This document shows positions 1-8,333 of a stretch of DNA of 64,000 nt, piece by piece; the stretch's first letter is position 1, and every line of letters begins with the position of its first letter. This DNA comes from [Bacillus] enclensis (GTDB lineage Bacteria; Bacillota; Bacilli; Bacillales; Bacillaceae_B). Under the pieces are notes generated by a model that had not been told where the DNA came from, did not search any database, and saw only the letters and a list, made by a program, of their open reading frames with translations. Location of the stretch: the NCBI RefSeq assembly GCF_001456935.1, contig NZ_KQ758484.1, positions 186,001 through 250,000 of the forward strand. Reading direction: 5' to 3'. The translations under genes were made by a program, and so were the position numbers.

Positions 1-642
1 GAGTTCCCTGAACAGCAGAATCTCGGCAGTGCTTCGTTCCTCGGATCATTCCAGCGCTTCGGCAAGGTCCTGAAATACGCCTGGGTCGCGCTTCTTCCGC
101 CGCTCGGCTACGGATTTCTTGAAGCATCGCTTAACGGGAATTTCCCGGTATTCGCCCTCCGGAATGGTATCTCGGTTGAAGCGGTCTCGATCCTCTTGCC
201 CGCATTTGCAGTCGGAAGCATCATTTCTCAGGTCCCGCTCGGCGTCATGAGTGATAAATACGGGAGGCAGAACGTGCTGCTGATTGTCATGCTGATCGGA
301 TTTATGTGCTTTACCGCTGCAGGCTTCGTCTCGGAATCGACGATCGGTTTATTCACCTGCTTCACACTCGCCGGTATGGCGGTTGGATCGACTTTTTCAC
401 TCGGCATCAGTTATATGACCGATCTCCTTCCGAAGGAATTGCTTCCGGCAGGAAATATTATGTGCGGCATCTTTTTCAGTTTCGGAAGCATGATCGGCCC
501 GTTCATCGGTGGAATCGTCATCGAATGGTTCAGCGGACCAAGCTTCTTCTATCTGATCAGCTTGATGATGCTGTTGATTTTTGTGAGTCTGCTCGTCTTC
601 TCCCTGCAAAACAGGCGCCGGGAAGTTTCACAAAATAATTAA
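1..642 (+). CDS. MFS transporter, C-terminal part (5' end outside window)
   Basis: The reading frame is open from the first base of the window, so this is the C-terminal 213 residues of a longer protein. It has about six hydrophobic segments and the MFS inter-helix signature GVMSDKYGRQ near residue 80 of the visible part, followed by a charged tail RRREVSQNN. This fits the second half of a 12-helix major facilitator. The substrate cannot be told. A short hairpin with a T-rich tail follows at 750-786 and may end its transcript. Confidence 0.85.
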   Translation, partial: EFPEQQNLGSASFLGSFQRFGKVLKYAWVALLPPLGYGFLEASLNGNFPVFALRNGISVEAVSILLPAFAVGSIISQVPLGVMSDKYGRQNVLLIVMLIGFMCFTAAGFVSESTIGLFTCFTLAGMAVGSTFSLGISYMTDLLPKELLPAGNIMCGIFFSFGSMIGPFIGGIVIEWFSGPSFFYLISLMMLLIFVSLLVFSLQNRRREVSQNN

Positions 643-689
643 TCCGCACAAAACCCTTTTCTTTCTCATATAGATATGGTACTATCAGA

Positions 690-704
690 TTATAATAATT
701 ATAA
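690..704. promoter_or_regulatory. PerR box upstream of zosA
   Basis: TTATAATAATTATAA is a perfect match to the 7-1-7 PerR consensus TTATAATNATTATAA. It contains a TATAAT that could be the -10 element. B. subtilis zosA is known to belong to the PerR regulon and to be induced by peroxide, so sequence and context agree. Confidence 0.85.
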
Positions 705-749
705 ATTAAGAGATTCTTTAAAAAGTCCATTCAAAACACATATAGATTT

Positions 750-786
750 GCTGTCATCCCTAACAGGTGGCAGCTTTCGTTGTTTT
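750..786 (+). terminator. Hairpin after MFS gene / in zosA leader
   Basis: GCTGTCA pairs with TGGCAGC (one G-U) across an 11-base loop and is followed by TTTCGTTGTTTT. It lies downstream of the PerR box. It may therefore end the upstream MFS transcript, or sit in the zosA leader if transcription starts near 705. Confidence 0.4.
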
Positions 787-802
787 ATAGGGATAATGAC
801 GT

Positions 803-817
803 TGATTATTATTCTCA
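803..817. promoter_or_regulatory. Fur-type inverted repeat before zosA
   Basis: TGATTATTATTCTCA matches 12 of the 14 fixed positions of the Fur-family core TGATAATNATTATCA. It lies 40-60 bp upstream of the zosA start and about 100 bp after the PerR box. This could be a second metalloregulator site; it is inference only. Confidence 0.4.
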
Positions 818-860
818 ATTAGGAATCCTGATTTTCAGTTAATCAAAGGAGGAGTACCAT

Positions 861-2783
861 ATGAGCTCACAGTCCAAAGCCCTTTCAATCGGAACACCGA
901 AGGAACAACATCACTTCCTTGAAAAAATAAAACCACACGCAGAATTGATTGCCGCCCTCATAAGCGGTGTGTTCATCTTACTCGGCTGGCTTTTCTCAAA
1001 AGGAGACAGTGAGACCCTCAGTGTCATCTTCTACCTGCTTGCATTCGTCATCGGCGGATTTGCAAAAGCCAAGGAAGGCATTGAAGAAACGATCGAGAAC
1101 AAGGAACTAAATGTCGAGATGCTGATGATTTTTGCCGCGGTCGGTTCCGCGATCATCGGCTACTGGACAGAGGGTGCCATCCTCATCTTCATCTTCGCAG
1201 TCTCAGGAGCGCTCGAAACATATACGATGAACAAAAGTCAGAAGGAAATCTCCGCACTGATGGAAATGCAGCCGGAGGAAGCCTGGCTCGTGACATCCTC
1301 AGGTGAAAAGAAAGTCCACGTCTCTGCGCTCGATATCGGAGATCGTATCCTGATAAAGCCCGGAGAACGCGTACCGACTGACGGAGTGATTGTAAAAGGG
1401 ACGACGTCCATCGACGAGGCAGCCATATCCGGGGAAGCCGTCCCTGTGACAAAGGAAGCAAACGATGAAGTCTTCGCAGGAACTGTCAATATCAACGGTG
1501 CTGTCACTGTCGAAATGACAAAGCCGAGCAGCGAAACCTTGTTCCAGAAAATCATCGACCTCGTGCAATCCGCACAAAGTGAGAAATCTCCTTCCCAGCT
1601 GTTCATCGAACGCTTTGAAGGCACCTATGTTAAAGTGATCCTTGCCGTCGTCTTCCTGATGATGTTCGTCCCTCACTTCCTGCTCGGATGGAGCTGGACG
1701 GAAACCTTTTACCGCGCAATGGTCCTGCTAGTCGTCGCTTCTCCTTGCGCACTGGTGGCATCGATCATGCCGGCCAGCCTGTCCGCGATTTCAAATGGGG
1801 CGCGGCACGGGATCCTTTTTAAAGGCGGGGCTCATCTCGAAAACCTCAGCAACCTGAAAGCCATTGCGTTTGATAAAACAGGGACGCTTACAAAAGGGAA
1901 ACCCGTTGTAACCGATACACTCGTTGCAGAAGGATATGACGAAAAGGAAGTCATGACCGTCATCGCTTCCATCGAAAATCAATCGAACCACCCGCTTGCC
2001 CAGGCCATCACCGGCCATGTCCGCAGGGAACTGAAGGCAGACCTCATCCAGCCGGATTCACTCGAGGACGTATCAGGCTGGGGTGTTAAAGCAATAGTGA
2101 ACGGATCAGAGTGGAAAATCGGGAAAGCTGAATTTGTCGGGAAGGAGCTGGCCGCCGCATATAAGAGCGGAGCATACAGCGAACTGGCATCACACGGAAA
2201 GACAACGGTTTTCGCTTCAATAGACGGTCAAATCGCTGCGTTGATCGCCCTGAAGGATATCGTCCGTCAGGAAACGGCCGAAGCCTTGCAATTACTGAAA
2301 CAAGAAGGCATCGAAACGATCATGCTGACGGGAGACAACGAAAAGACAGCCCGGGCCATCGCGAAAGAAGCAGGCGTCACCTCCTTCATCGCTGAATGTC
2401 TTCCTGAAACGAAAGTGGAAGAGTTAAAGAAACTGAAAAACCATTTTGGGACGGTCGCCATGGTCGGGGACGGAATCAACGACGCCCCGGCTCTCGCAAC
2501 AGCCAATGTTGGCATCGCGATGGGAGAAGGAACCGACGTCGCACTCGAAACTGCGGATGTGGTCCTGATGAAGAACGACCTCACCCGAATTGCGGAAGCA
2601 ATCAAACTATCGAAAAAAATGAAGCGCATCGTCCAGCAGAACGTCATCTTCTCAATCGGTGTCATCATGATCCTGATCGCATCCAACTTCCTGCAGGTGC
2701 TTGACCTTCCATATGGGGTCATCGGGCATGAAGGAAGTACAATCCTGGTTATTCTGAATGGACTGCGGTTGTTGAGATCATAA
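861..2783 (+). CDS. zosA: ZosA-type zinc-transporting P1B ATPase
   Basis: 640-residue heavy-metal P-type ATPase of the inner membrane, expected to move Zn(II) or a related divalent ion using ATP. No N-terminal CxxC metal-binding domain is present. Membrane helices lie around residues 26-45, 52-70 and 89-120. The actuator motif SGEAVP is near residue 190, the transmembrane metal motif SPCAL at about 293-297 (SPC rather than the usual CPC), the phosphorylated DKTGTLTKG at about 337, the SxxHP motif (SNHPLAQ) near 375, and GDGINDAP near 536. Length and N-terminal sequence fit B. subtilis ZosA (637 aa), not CadA or CopA. The start has AAAGGAGG 8 bases upstream. A PerR box upstream supports peroxide-linked control. 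Confidence 0.92.
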   Translation: MSSQSKALSIGTPKEQHHFLEKIKPHAELIAALISGVFILLGWLFSKGDSETLSVIFYLLAFVIGGFAKAKEGIEETIENKELNVEMLMIFAAVGSAIIGYWTEGAILIFIFAVSGALETYTMNKSQKEISALMEMQPEEAWLVTSSGEKKVHVSALDIGDRILIKPGERVPTDGVIVKGTTSIDEAAISGEAVPVTKEANDEVFAGTVNINGAVTVEMTKPSSETLFQKIIDLVQSAQSEKSPSQLFIERFEGTYVKVILAVVFLMMFVPHFLLGWSWTETFYRAMVLLVVASPCALVASIMPASLSAISNGARHGILFKGGAHLENLSNLKAIAFDKTGTLTKGKPVVTDTLVAEGYDEKEVMTVIASIENQSNHPLAQAITGHVRRELKADLIQPDSLEDVSGWGVKAIVNGSEWKIGKAEFVGKELAAAYKSGAYSELASHGKTTVFASIDGQIAALIALKDIVRQETAEALQLLKQEGIETIMLTGDNEKTARAIAKEAGVTSFIAECLPETKVEELKKLKNHFGTVAMVGDGINDAPALATANVGIAMGEGTDVALETADVVLMKNDLTRIAEAIKLSKKMKRIVQQNVIFSIGVIMILIASNFLQVLDLPYGVIGHEGSTILVILNGLRLLRS

Positions 2784-2784
2784 T

Positions 2785-2815
2785 AAAAACCGCCTTCGTA
2801 TGAGGGCGGTTTTTT
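2785..2815. terminator. Terminator after zosA (bidirectional)
   Basis: AAAACCGCC and GGGCGGTTTTTT form a hairpin with runs of A and T on its two sides. It can serve zosA on the plus strand and the DUF1572 gene ending at 2821 on the minus strand. Confidence 0.85.
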
Positions 2816-2820
2816 CCTAT

Positions 2821-3357
2821 TCACTTACCGTGCTTCTTCAACATTTCTCTTAAAAACTCCTCTGATTTCCCCTTTGGAATGCTGAGGCTCTCCCAGCGTT
2901 CATTTTTCAGGAGTTTGCCGATATAGACAAGCTGGCCCACATGATAAGAATAATGGGCAAGCTGCCTTTCAATGGCATCCAACACCAAGTGGCGCTCGCC
3001 GCGAATGGTGACCGTTTTTAATAGATCTTGCTCCGTGAGTTCCTCTAATGCATCCATCAGGGTTTGCCAGCCATTTTCCCACACAATGGCCACTTCAGAC
3101 TTTAAAGATAAATCGTTCTGGAACTCCCCGTCCCTGTTCCGGTAGTCTTTTTCACCATCAGCAGTCAAAAAATCCGTCCATCTTGAAACCATATTCCCAC
3201 TCATATGCTTTACGATGATCGCAGCACTGTTCGACGCACTGTTATCGGTCCAGAAGGTCTCCTCTTCCGATAGTTGTTCCAATGTTTTATCCCCAAGGCG
3301 TTTTACACTCCTAAATCGTTTAAGGATGACTCTTATATACTCATTCCCCAGACTCAT
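2821..3357 (-). CDS. DUF1572 / DinB-like four-helix protein
   Basis: 178 residues, mostly helical and soluble, of the DUF1572 branch of the DinB/YfiT-like superfamily. These four-helix proteins often bind a metal through three histidines. His51 in VKHMSGN and the histidines of AHYSYHVGQ near residues 136-142 are in the expected places. The reaction is unknown; some relatives are thiol transferases, which is not evidence for this one. The ATG has AGGAGGGG just upstream and overlaps the stop of the preceding kinase-like gene by four bases (ATGA), so the two are probably translationally coupled. Confidence 0.75.
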   Translation of the reverse strand: MSLGNEYIRVILKRFRSVKRLGDKTLEQLSEEETFWTDNSASNSAAIIVKHMSGNMVSRWTDFLTADGEKDYRNRDGEFQNDLSLKSEVAIVWENGWQTLMDALEELTEQDLLKTVTIRGERHLVLDAIERQLAHYSYHVGQLVYIGKLLKNERWESLSIPKGKSEEFLREMLKKHGK

Positions 3358-3920
3358 ATGGCCCCTCCTTCTACCATTCCCACTATCTTTCCAATGACAT
3401 TTTCCACTTCCGCTTCATCCCTGATTACAAATAGACGGTCCGCTTCCCCTTCATCAGGATCGATCACATTCCCTATTCCAGTCTCTTCATTTTGACGTGC
3501 AAGCACTTCTTTGAAAGTAGTGGCATTCCTGAATATCCTTTTACTTCTGGTGCTTGCCGCAATACGCTCCTGGATTAGTTCATCAGGCAGCTCGAAATGG
3601 ACCAGGATGCTTTTGAATCCATTGCTTTTGAAGTAGTCGAGCAGTTCCTCCCTTCCTCCCTTGTTCCGGTTTGAATTGCAGATGATGAGGTGACAGTCTG
3701 TATGCCCGACTGCGTGATCGACAATGGTTTTGGAGACTGCATATTTGATTGTATTCGGCCCCTCTTTCGCCAATAACTTTCTATAATATGTATTGATGAA
3801 TTCTGCGTGGCGGTCCTGATCGATCACGACGGCATTCTCCATCTGCTCTTCCAGTTTATCCGCAAACGTCGACTTCCCGCTGTGGGTCTTGCCGACGGTC
3901 ATGATGACGAAACGATTCAT
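3354..3920 (-). CDS. P-loop kinase-like ATP-binding protein
   Basis: 188 residues with a Walker A motif GKTHSGKS at residues 10-17 and an acidic strand VVIDQDRHAEF near 35-45. A likely lid region rich in arginines (RIAASTRSKRIFRN) follows near residue 120. This is the layout of small nucleotide, sugar or polynucleotide kinases of the AAA_33 type. The substrate cannot be predicted. It is the first gene of a two-gene operon with the DUF1572 protein. Confidence 0.7.
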   Translation of the reverse strand: MNRFVIMTVGKTHSGKSTFADKLEEQMENAVVIDQDRHAEFINTYYRKLLAKEGPNTIKYAVSKTIVDHAVGHTDCHLIICNSNRNKGGREELLDYFKSNGFKSILVHFELPDELIQERIAASTRSKRIFRNATTFKEVLARQNEETGIGNVIDPDEGEADRLFVIRDEAEVENVIGKIVGMVEGGAI

Positions 3921-3938
3921 TCTTTTCCCCCGTTCGTT

Positions 3939-4340
3939 CTATTTCAATAGTTTTATGAGCTTTTCCCTGTTCTTATCACCGCTGATTTTAAAATTATCGC
4001 CTTCCCCGGCCCTGATGATATGTGTATACCGTCCTGAGCTTTCCCATACCCTGAACTCATCTGTGGCGCCGTCTTCATAAGTGACGGTGACCAGGTAGTC
4101 TTCATGATTGGCCATTTCATAGATCGTATTTTTCTCATGCCTTGCTCTGTTCAGGCTTTTGGTGAACGTCTTGATGGAAGTCTGGTCCGTTACTATTTTC
4201 TCCTGATCATACGTCTCTGTTTTATGGTTGTACTTTTCAATCTCGATCCGTTCGATATTGGAGATCCCGTTGTAAAAAAACACATAACCGCAAAAAACAA
4301 GCACTGATAGAGTCAGGATAATCACGAACCACTTTTTCAT
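3939..4340 (-). CDS. Membrane-anchored hypothetical protein
   Basis: 133 residues with one N-terminal membrane segment (KKWFVIILTLSVLVFCGYVFF) and an extracytoplasmic part of about 105 residues rich in charged residues and beta-strand pattern. I chose the ATG at 4340 because GGAAGGG lies 8 bases before it; a GTG three codons upstream overlaps that site. I do not recognise the family with certainty. Confidence 0.65.
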   Translation of the reverse strand: MKKWFVIILTLSVLVFCGYVFFYNGISNIERIEIEKYNHKTETYDQEKIVTDQTSIKTFTKSLNRARHEKNTIYEMANHEDYLVTVTYEDGATDEFRVWESSGRYTHIIRAGEGDNFKISGDKNREKLIKLLK

Positions 4341-4416
4341 CTGAAGCACCCTTCCAATTCCGGTTTGGACTATCCTTATTTTACCATGTACACTTCTCCT
4401 TCAGCTTCTTTTTCAG

Positions 4417-4452
4417 AAAAAAAACGCCCCTTAATCCAAGGGACGTTTTTTA
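4417..4452 (-). terminator. Terminator after MFS exporter
   Basis: On the minus strand an ACGTCCCTT / AAGGGGCGT stem runs into eight T residues, directly after the MFS stop codon at 4464. Confidence 0.85.
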
Positions 4453-4463
4453 TTTTATATTGA

Positions 4464-5660
4464 TTATTGCTCAAGCTTTCTCAGCCAAGCTGTAAGAAGG
4501 ACGGCCCCGGCCACCATGATGGCCCCGATCCAAGGTGTATGGATCAGTCCAATTCCGTCTACGATGAGACCGCCGACGAACGATCCGATCGCGATTCCGA
4601 CATTGAATGCCGCAATATTGAGGGCAGAGGCCACGTTAACGGCTGACGGCACATATTTTTCCGCCAGATCAACGACCAGGATCTGAAGCCCTGGTACATT
4701 CATAAAGGCAAACAAGCCCATGAGGAAGATGGCAATCAGACCGGCAATCTTGAACGGGGCCGCAAAGGTCAATCCCACGAGGATGACTGCCTGCAGTATG
4801 AACATCCAGAATAATGCCTTAAGGGGATTTCGATCGGATGCTTTCCCTCCGACCACGTTACCGATTGCCACGGCGATTCCATATACAAGAAGGATGATGC
4901 TCACCCATTTTGAGCTGAAACCTGTGACACTTTCCAAAAGCGGTGTCAGATACGTGAACGCAACGAATGTACCGCCGTAACCAAGTGCCGTTATGGCGAA
5001 TGCCAACAGTAATTTTCCATTACGCAAAATCTTTAATTGCTCGCTGAATTTAGCCGGTGGTGCTTCTTTTAGATTTTTTGGTACAAGGATCGAGCTTGCA
5101 ATGATGCCGATGACTCCGAGCAGCGCCACTCCCCAGAACGTCGCTCTCCATCCGAATGCCTGGCCGATGAACGTGCCAAGCGGTACTCCCGTTACGGTTG
5201 CGACAGTCAGTCCGGTGAACATGAAGGCGATGGCGCTTGCCCGTTTATGGGCAGGGACCAGGTCTGCCGCGATCGTCGAACCGATTGAGAAAAAAATACC
5301 GTGTGAAAAGGCTGTGATGAAGCGTGCCACAAGAAGCAGACCGAAACTGGTTGAAAGGGCTGAAACCGAGTTGCCGACGATAAACAAAATCATCAGCGAC
5401 ATTAAGAGTGACTTTCTGTTCATCTTGCTTGTCAAAGCTGTAAGGACCGGGGCACCGATTGCAACCCCGACTGCGTAGCCGGAAATCAATAACCCGGCGA
5501 GCGTGATTGATATCGACAAGTCATCTGCGATCGATGACAAAAGTCCGACCGGCACGAATTCAGTCGTGCCGATTCCGAAAGCGGAGATCGCCAGCGCAAG
5601 CAGCGCAGGCGTGCCTCCTTTTGTTTTTGAGTGGTTCATTGTATGTGCATGAGAACTCAT
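4464..5660 (-). CDS. MFS transporter, DHA1 family drug/sugar efflux type
   Basis: 398 residues, 12 predicted membrane helices after a short hydrophilic histidine-rich head (MSSHAHTMNHSKTKGG). Helix 1 carries GIGTTEFVPVGLL, the mark of the AraJ/YdhP arm of the DHA1 efflux family. A shortened motif A (LTSKMNRK) lies in the first loop and the antiporter motif C region GVPLGTFIGQAFGWR near residue 165. A proton-driven exporter is likely; the substrate is unknown. AAGGAGG is 8 bases before the ATG. The gene diverges from the hxlR-type regulator across a 558-bp gap that holds repeat array A. Confidence 0.85.
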   Translation of the reverse strand: MSSHAHTMNHSKTKGGTPALLALAISAFGIGTTEFVPVGLLSSIADDLSISITLAGLLISGYAVGVAIGAPVLTALTSKMNRKSLLMSLMILFIVGNSVSALSTSFGLLLVARFITAFSHGIFFSIGSTIAADLVPAHKRASAIAFMFTGLTVATVTGVPLGTFIGQAFGWRATFWGVALLGVIGIIASSILVPKNLKEAPPAKFSEQLKILRNGKLLLAFAITALGYGGTFVAFTYLTPLLESVTGFSSKWVSIILLVYGIAVAIGNVVGGKASDRNPLKALFWMFILQAVILVGLTFAAPFKIAGLIAIFLMGLFAFMNVPGLQILVVDLAEKYVPSAVNVASALNIAAFNVGIAIGSFVGGLIVDGIGLIHTPWIGAIMVAGAVLLTAWLRKLEQ

Positions 5661-5817
5661 AGAGAATTCCTCCTTATATTGATTAAATTTGACGTGAGAA
5701 ACGACTTTTTCATTTGATTTCAGTTGAAAGGAAGCATTTTGATCTGAATTTCGTTAATTGATTGCTTGAAAGACCATTTTGAAGTTGTAAAACCGCCCCT
5801 CACTGGCCATCAGAACG

Positions 5818-5916
5818 ATTTATTATCAAAAACGGGCAGTTTTATTATCAAAAATCCGATTATATTATCAAAAACCAGTGATTTATTATCAAAAAGCAAT
5901 TTATATTATCAAAAAG
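5818..5916. repeat. Array A: five units with core ATTATCAAAAA, 20-22 bp apart
   Basis: The core ATTATCAAAAA begins at 5822, 5844, 5864, 5885 and 5905 (steps of 22, 20, 21, 20). Each is preceded by TT or TA, and the 8-10 bases between cores differ. A period of 20-21 excludes a protein-coding repeat. It lies in the gap between the divergent MFS and hxlR-type genes. Function unknown; see findings. Confidence 0.9.
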
Positions 5917-6218
5917 CAAAATGTCTTTAAAACGGAAGCTGCCATGTCAGCAGCAAAAGACCCTTAAACTAAACACCCGGTACTCACGAAGGCGCCTTTC
6001 GCTTTCCCGCCTATCCAACATTATGAGGGGTATGGTTCCATAATGGAATTACGCACTTTAAAGTCCAATAGGTACCCGGGAGTACCCATAAGACGCCAAT
6101 CCGTCCATTAGGCGGTGTATGATCGGTTATGTTATATTTCAACTGTAATTAAGCGAATGAATACTACTACACGGAACATGATATACAGTAAGAAAAGATC
6201 CTTAGAGGAGGGTTATTA
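5917..6218. other. Intergenic leader of the HxlR gene
   Basis: No gene seen. It holds a GTACCCGGGAGTACC partial palindrome near 6072 and presumably the hxlR promoter, but I could not fix -35/-10 boxes. Confidence 0.4.
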
Positions 6219-6578
6219 ATGAAGAAGTACAATATCCCCGTGGAAGCGGCGCTTGAAGTGATCGGCGGTAAATGGAAAGTCGTCATCCTTTGCCATCTCA
6301 TCGACAACGGTACGCTGCGTACCAGCCAGCTGAAGCGGATGATGCCGAACATCACGCAGAAAATGCTCACCCAGCAGCTGAGGGAACTCGAAGCAGACGG
6401 CGTCGTCAATCGCATCATCTATAACCAGGTGCCGCCGAAAGTGGAATATGAACTGACTGAATACGGCAACTCCCTTGCCCCCGCACTGCAGATGCTTTGT
6501 TCATGGGGCGAGCAGCATATTGAAAAAACGATTTCTGAAGGTGAAGATGTATTAGTAATTTCTGGAGAAAACGAATGA
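6219..6578 (+). CDS. HxlR-family transcriptional regulator
   Basis: 119 residues forming a winged helix of the HxlR/DUF24 family. The signature EVIGGKWKVVILCHL is at residues 14-28, the recognition helix region ITQKMLTQQLRELEADG at 52-68 and the wing PPKVEYELTEYG near 75-86. Members are often sensors of electrophiles or redox stress through a cysteine. Here Cys26 is in the position typical of redox-active members. GAGGAGGG lies 8 bases before the ATG. Its divergent placement opposite the MFS exporter suggests it may control that exporter, although the gap is long. Confidence 0.88.
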   Translation: MKKYNIPVEAALEVIGGKWKVVILCHLIDNGTLRTSQLKRMMPNITQKMLTQQLRELEADGVVNRIIYNQVPPKVEYELTEYGNSLAPALQMLCSWGEQHIEKTISEGEDVLVISGENE

Positions 6579-6588
6579 TGGTTAACGT

Positions 6589-6632
6589 AAAAAACACCCC
6601 GATCTGAAAGGATTCAGGGTGTTTTCTTTTTA
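6589..6632 (+). terminator. Terminator after hxlR-type gene
   Basis: AAAACACCC pairs with GGGTGTTTT and is followed by CTTTTT. Confidence 0.85.
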
Positions 6633-6672
6633 GTAAAAACTGCCCAGCTTTACAGGGGGGAAACCGGATGTT

Positions 6673-6735
6673 TTGACTTCATATACGACCTGTATTATAT
6701 TAGTTGACGTATCAATGATTGACCCCTCAATCATT
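6673..6735 (+). promoter_or_regulatory. SigA promoter and inverted-repeat operator for the MarR operon
   Basis: TTGACT (6673-6678), 17 bp, TATATT (6696-6701). Just after the expected start site lies a perfect 9-bp inverted repeat AATGATTGA / TCAATCATT with a 4-base centre (6714-6735), preceded by TTGA/TCAA half-sites at 6703-6714. It is well placed for autorepression by the MarR protein encoded next. Confidence 0.65.
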
Positions 6736-6752
6736 CAGAGGAGGAGGATGCT

Positions 6753-7175
6753 TTGTCCAGCGAAGAAACGATTTTACGTCATCTTAATGATATTTATAAA
6801 CAGCTGAGCCCGAAGTTCGAACGATGCACGGGGATCAGCCAGTCACGCCTCGATTTGCTGCACAAGCTGATGGAAGTCGATGAAATCAGCCAGCGAGCCC
6901 TGCAGCGGGAAGTGAATATAGACAATGCAGCTGTCACACGGCATTTGAAGCAGCTCGAAGCAAAGGGAATGGTATCCCGCAGAAAGAATCCGGACGACAA
7001 CCGGATCACATTTGTCAGCCTGACAGATGAAGGCAGGGAAAGAACTGCTGCTCTATGCAAAGAAAAGAAACAGTTCATCTCACAGATGCTGAAGGACTTC
7101 AGTACGGATGAACAAGAGATGCTGTCGGATTTGCTCATGCGAATCCAGCAAAATGGAAAAAACATTCAATACTAA
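6753..7175 (+). CDS. MarR-family regulator (YdgJ-like)
   Basis: 140-residue winged-helix regulator. The DNA-binding part spans about residues 30-100 (SRLDLLHKLMEVDEISQ, then AVTRHLKQLEAKGMVSRRKNP with the usual DDNR wing). The flanking helices would form the dimer. The start is TTG, set by GAGGAGG 6-8 bases upstream; a nearby ATG at 6748 is in another frame. It is followed after 20 bp by a YdgI-like nitroreductase, the same neighbour as B. subtilis ydgJ. It probably represses its own operon through the inverted repeat at 6714-6735. Confidence 0.85.
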   Translation: MSSEETILRHLNDIYKQLSPKFERCTGISQSRLDLLHKLMEVDEISQRALQREVNIDNAAVTRHLKQLEAKGMVSRRKNPDDNRITFVSLTDEGRERTAALCKEKKQFISQMLKDFSTDEQEMLSDLLMRIQQNGKNIQY

Positions 7176-7195
7176 TATAAAGGAGTTTTTTCAAC

Positions 7196-7831
7196 ATGAA
7201 CACAACAAGAATCAATGACTTTCAAGAAATCATCACAGGACGCCGCTCGATCCGCAACTACGATCCATCCATCAAAATCAGCAAGGAGGAAATGACTGAA
7301 ATCCTTCAGGAAGCAACGCTTGCTCCTTCTTCTGTCAATCTGCAGCCGTGGCGCTTCCTCGTCATCGACAGCGCCGAAGGGAAAGAAACATTGGCACCGC
7401 TCGCCAAATTCAATCAGACGCAAGTGAAGACTTCCTCTGCTGTCATCGCTGTATTTGTTGACATGAACAGCCTGGATTACGCGGATGAGATCTATGACGA
7501 AGCCGTTGAAAAAGGCTATATGCCGGCTGAAGTCAGGGACCGCCAGCTTCCTTCGATAAAAGGCCTGCTTGATGTCATGCCGGCAGAACAATATAAGGAA
7601 ATGAACCTGATTGACGGCGGCCTCGTATCCATGCAGCTGATGCTTGCAGCCCGAGCACATGGCTACGACACCAACCCGATCGGCGGCTATGAAAAAGACC
7701 AAATCGCGGAAGCTTACGGAATGGACAAAGACCGCTACTATCCGGTCATGCTCATCTCCATCGGTAAAGCAGCCGATGCAGGCTACAAATCCGTCCGCCT
7801 GCCGGTCGAAAAAATTACAGAATGGAAATAA
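7196..7831 (+). CDS. ydgI: Nitroreductase family protein (YdgI-like)
   Basis: 211-residue FMN-dependent NAD(P)H nitroreductase-fold enzyme. The N-terminal FMN-phosphate motif GRRSIRNYDP (residues 15-24), the APSSVNLQPWRFLV segment near 45-58 and a GYDTNPIGGY segment near 157-166 match the YdgI group. It likely reduces quinones, nitro compounds or similar electrophiles. AAGGAG precedes the ATG. It lies between the MarR regulator and a monooxygenase-like protein, which suggests an electrophile-response operon. Confidence 0.87.
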   Translation: MNTTRINDFQEIITGRRSIRNYDPSIKISKEEMTEILQEATLAPSSVNLQPWRFLVIDSAEGKETLAPLAKFNQTQVKTSSAVIAVFVDMNSLDYADEIYDEAVEKGYMPAEVRDRQLPSIKGLLDVMPAEQYKEMNLIDGGLVSMQLMLAARAHGYDTNPIGGYEKDQIAEAYGMDKDRYYPVMLISIGKAADAGYKSVRLPVEKITEWK

Positions 7832-7833
7832 AC

Positions 7834-7866
7834 CGGGACAAGGGGACAGGTACACTGTCCCATCCC
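7834..7866. repeat. GGGACAGG/CTGTCCC palindrome (first of two copies)
   Basis: CGGGACAAGG followed by GGGACAG, five bases, CTGTCCC. It shares the CGGGACAAGG head and the GTCCC arms with 32137-32169. It is not followed by a T-run, so it is not a standard terminator. It separates ydgI from the next gene. Confidence 0.6.
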
Positions 7867-7903
7867 CTAACCCCTATAACTATAAAAGAAATGAGGAATC
7901 CAT

Positions 7904-8200
7904 ATGATCATCATCCACGCACATTTTCAAATTAATCCTGAAAAAGAAGCTGCATTCCTTGAAGAGATGCAGGCCCTGGTCGCTGCTTCACGTAACGAAG
8001 ACGGCAATGTCTCATACGATTTAATGAAAGCTACTGACGCTGACCACACCTATACAATGGTGGAAATCTGGAAAGATCAGGCTGCCGTAGAAGCTCACAA
8101 TACAAGCAGCCACTTTACTTCTTTTGCAGGAAGAGCGCCGGAGTATATGGCCGCTCCTTTAGATGTACAAGTTTACGCAGGCGAGAAAGTTGAAAGATAA
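7904..8200 (+). CDS. Antibiotic-biosynthesis-monooxygenase (ABM) family protein, YczJ-like
   Basis: 98 residues, a single ferredoxin-like ABM domain (HAHFQINPEKEAAFLEEM at the start, EIWKDQAAVEAHNTSSHF near 63-80). Small dimeric members such as YgiN are quinol monooxygenases; others bind haem or have unknown roles. With the MarR regulator and nitroreductase upstream, a part in quinone or electrophile handling is the most likely reading. Residues alone do not settle the reaction. Confidence 0.8.
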   Translation: MIIIHAHFQINPEKEAAFLEEMQALVAASRNEDGNVSYDLMKATDADHTYTMVEIWKDQAAVEAHNTSSHFTSFAGRAPEYMAAPLDVQVYAGEKVER

Positions 8201-8210
8201 TCGCACTCCT

Positions 8211-8248
8211 AAAAAAAGTCGTCCATCATTTACTGGACGACTTTTTTA
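8211..8248 (+). terminator. Terminator after ABM gene
   Basis: AAAAAAGTCGTCCA and TGGACGACTTTTTT form a strong stem with T-runs on both strands. It can also serve the convergent DUF421 gene. Confidence 0.9.
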
Positions 8249-8333
8249 ATACAGAAAGGGCGGTAATCCCTCCGGACATTCTCTACACTGTCCGCATTCA
8301 CTTTAGTCATTCCCAATCCTCTGGCTATGTCCG

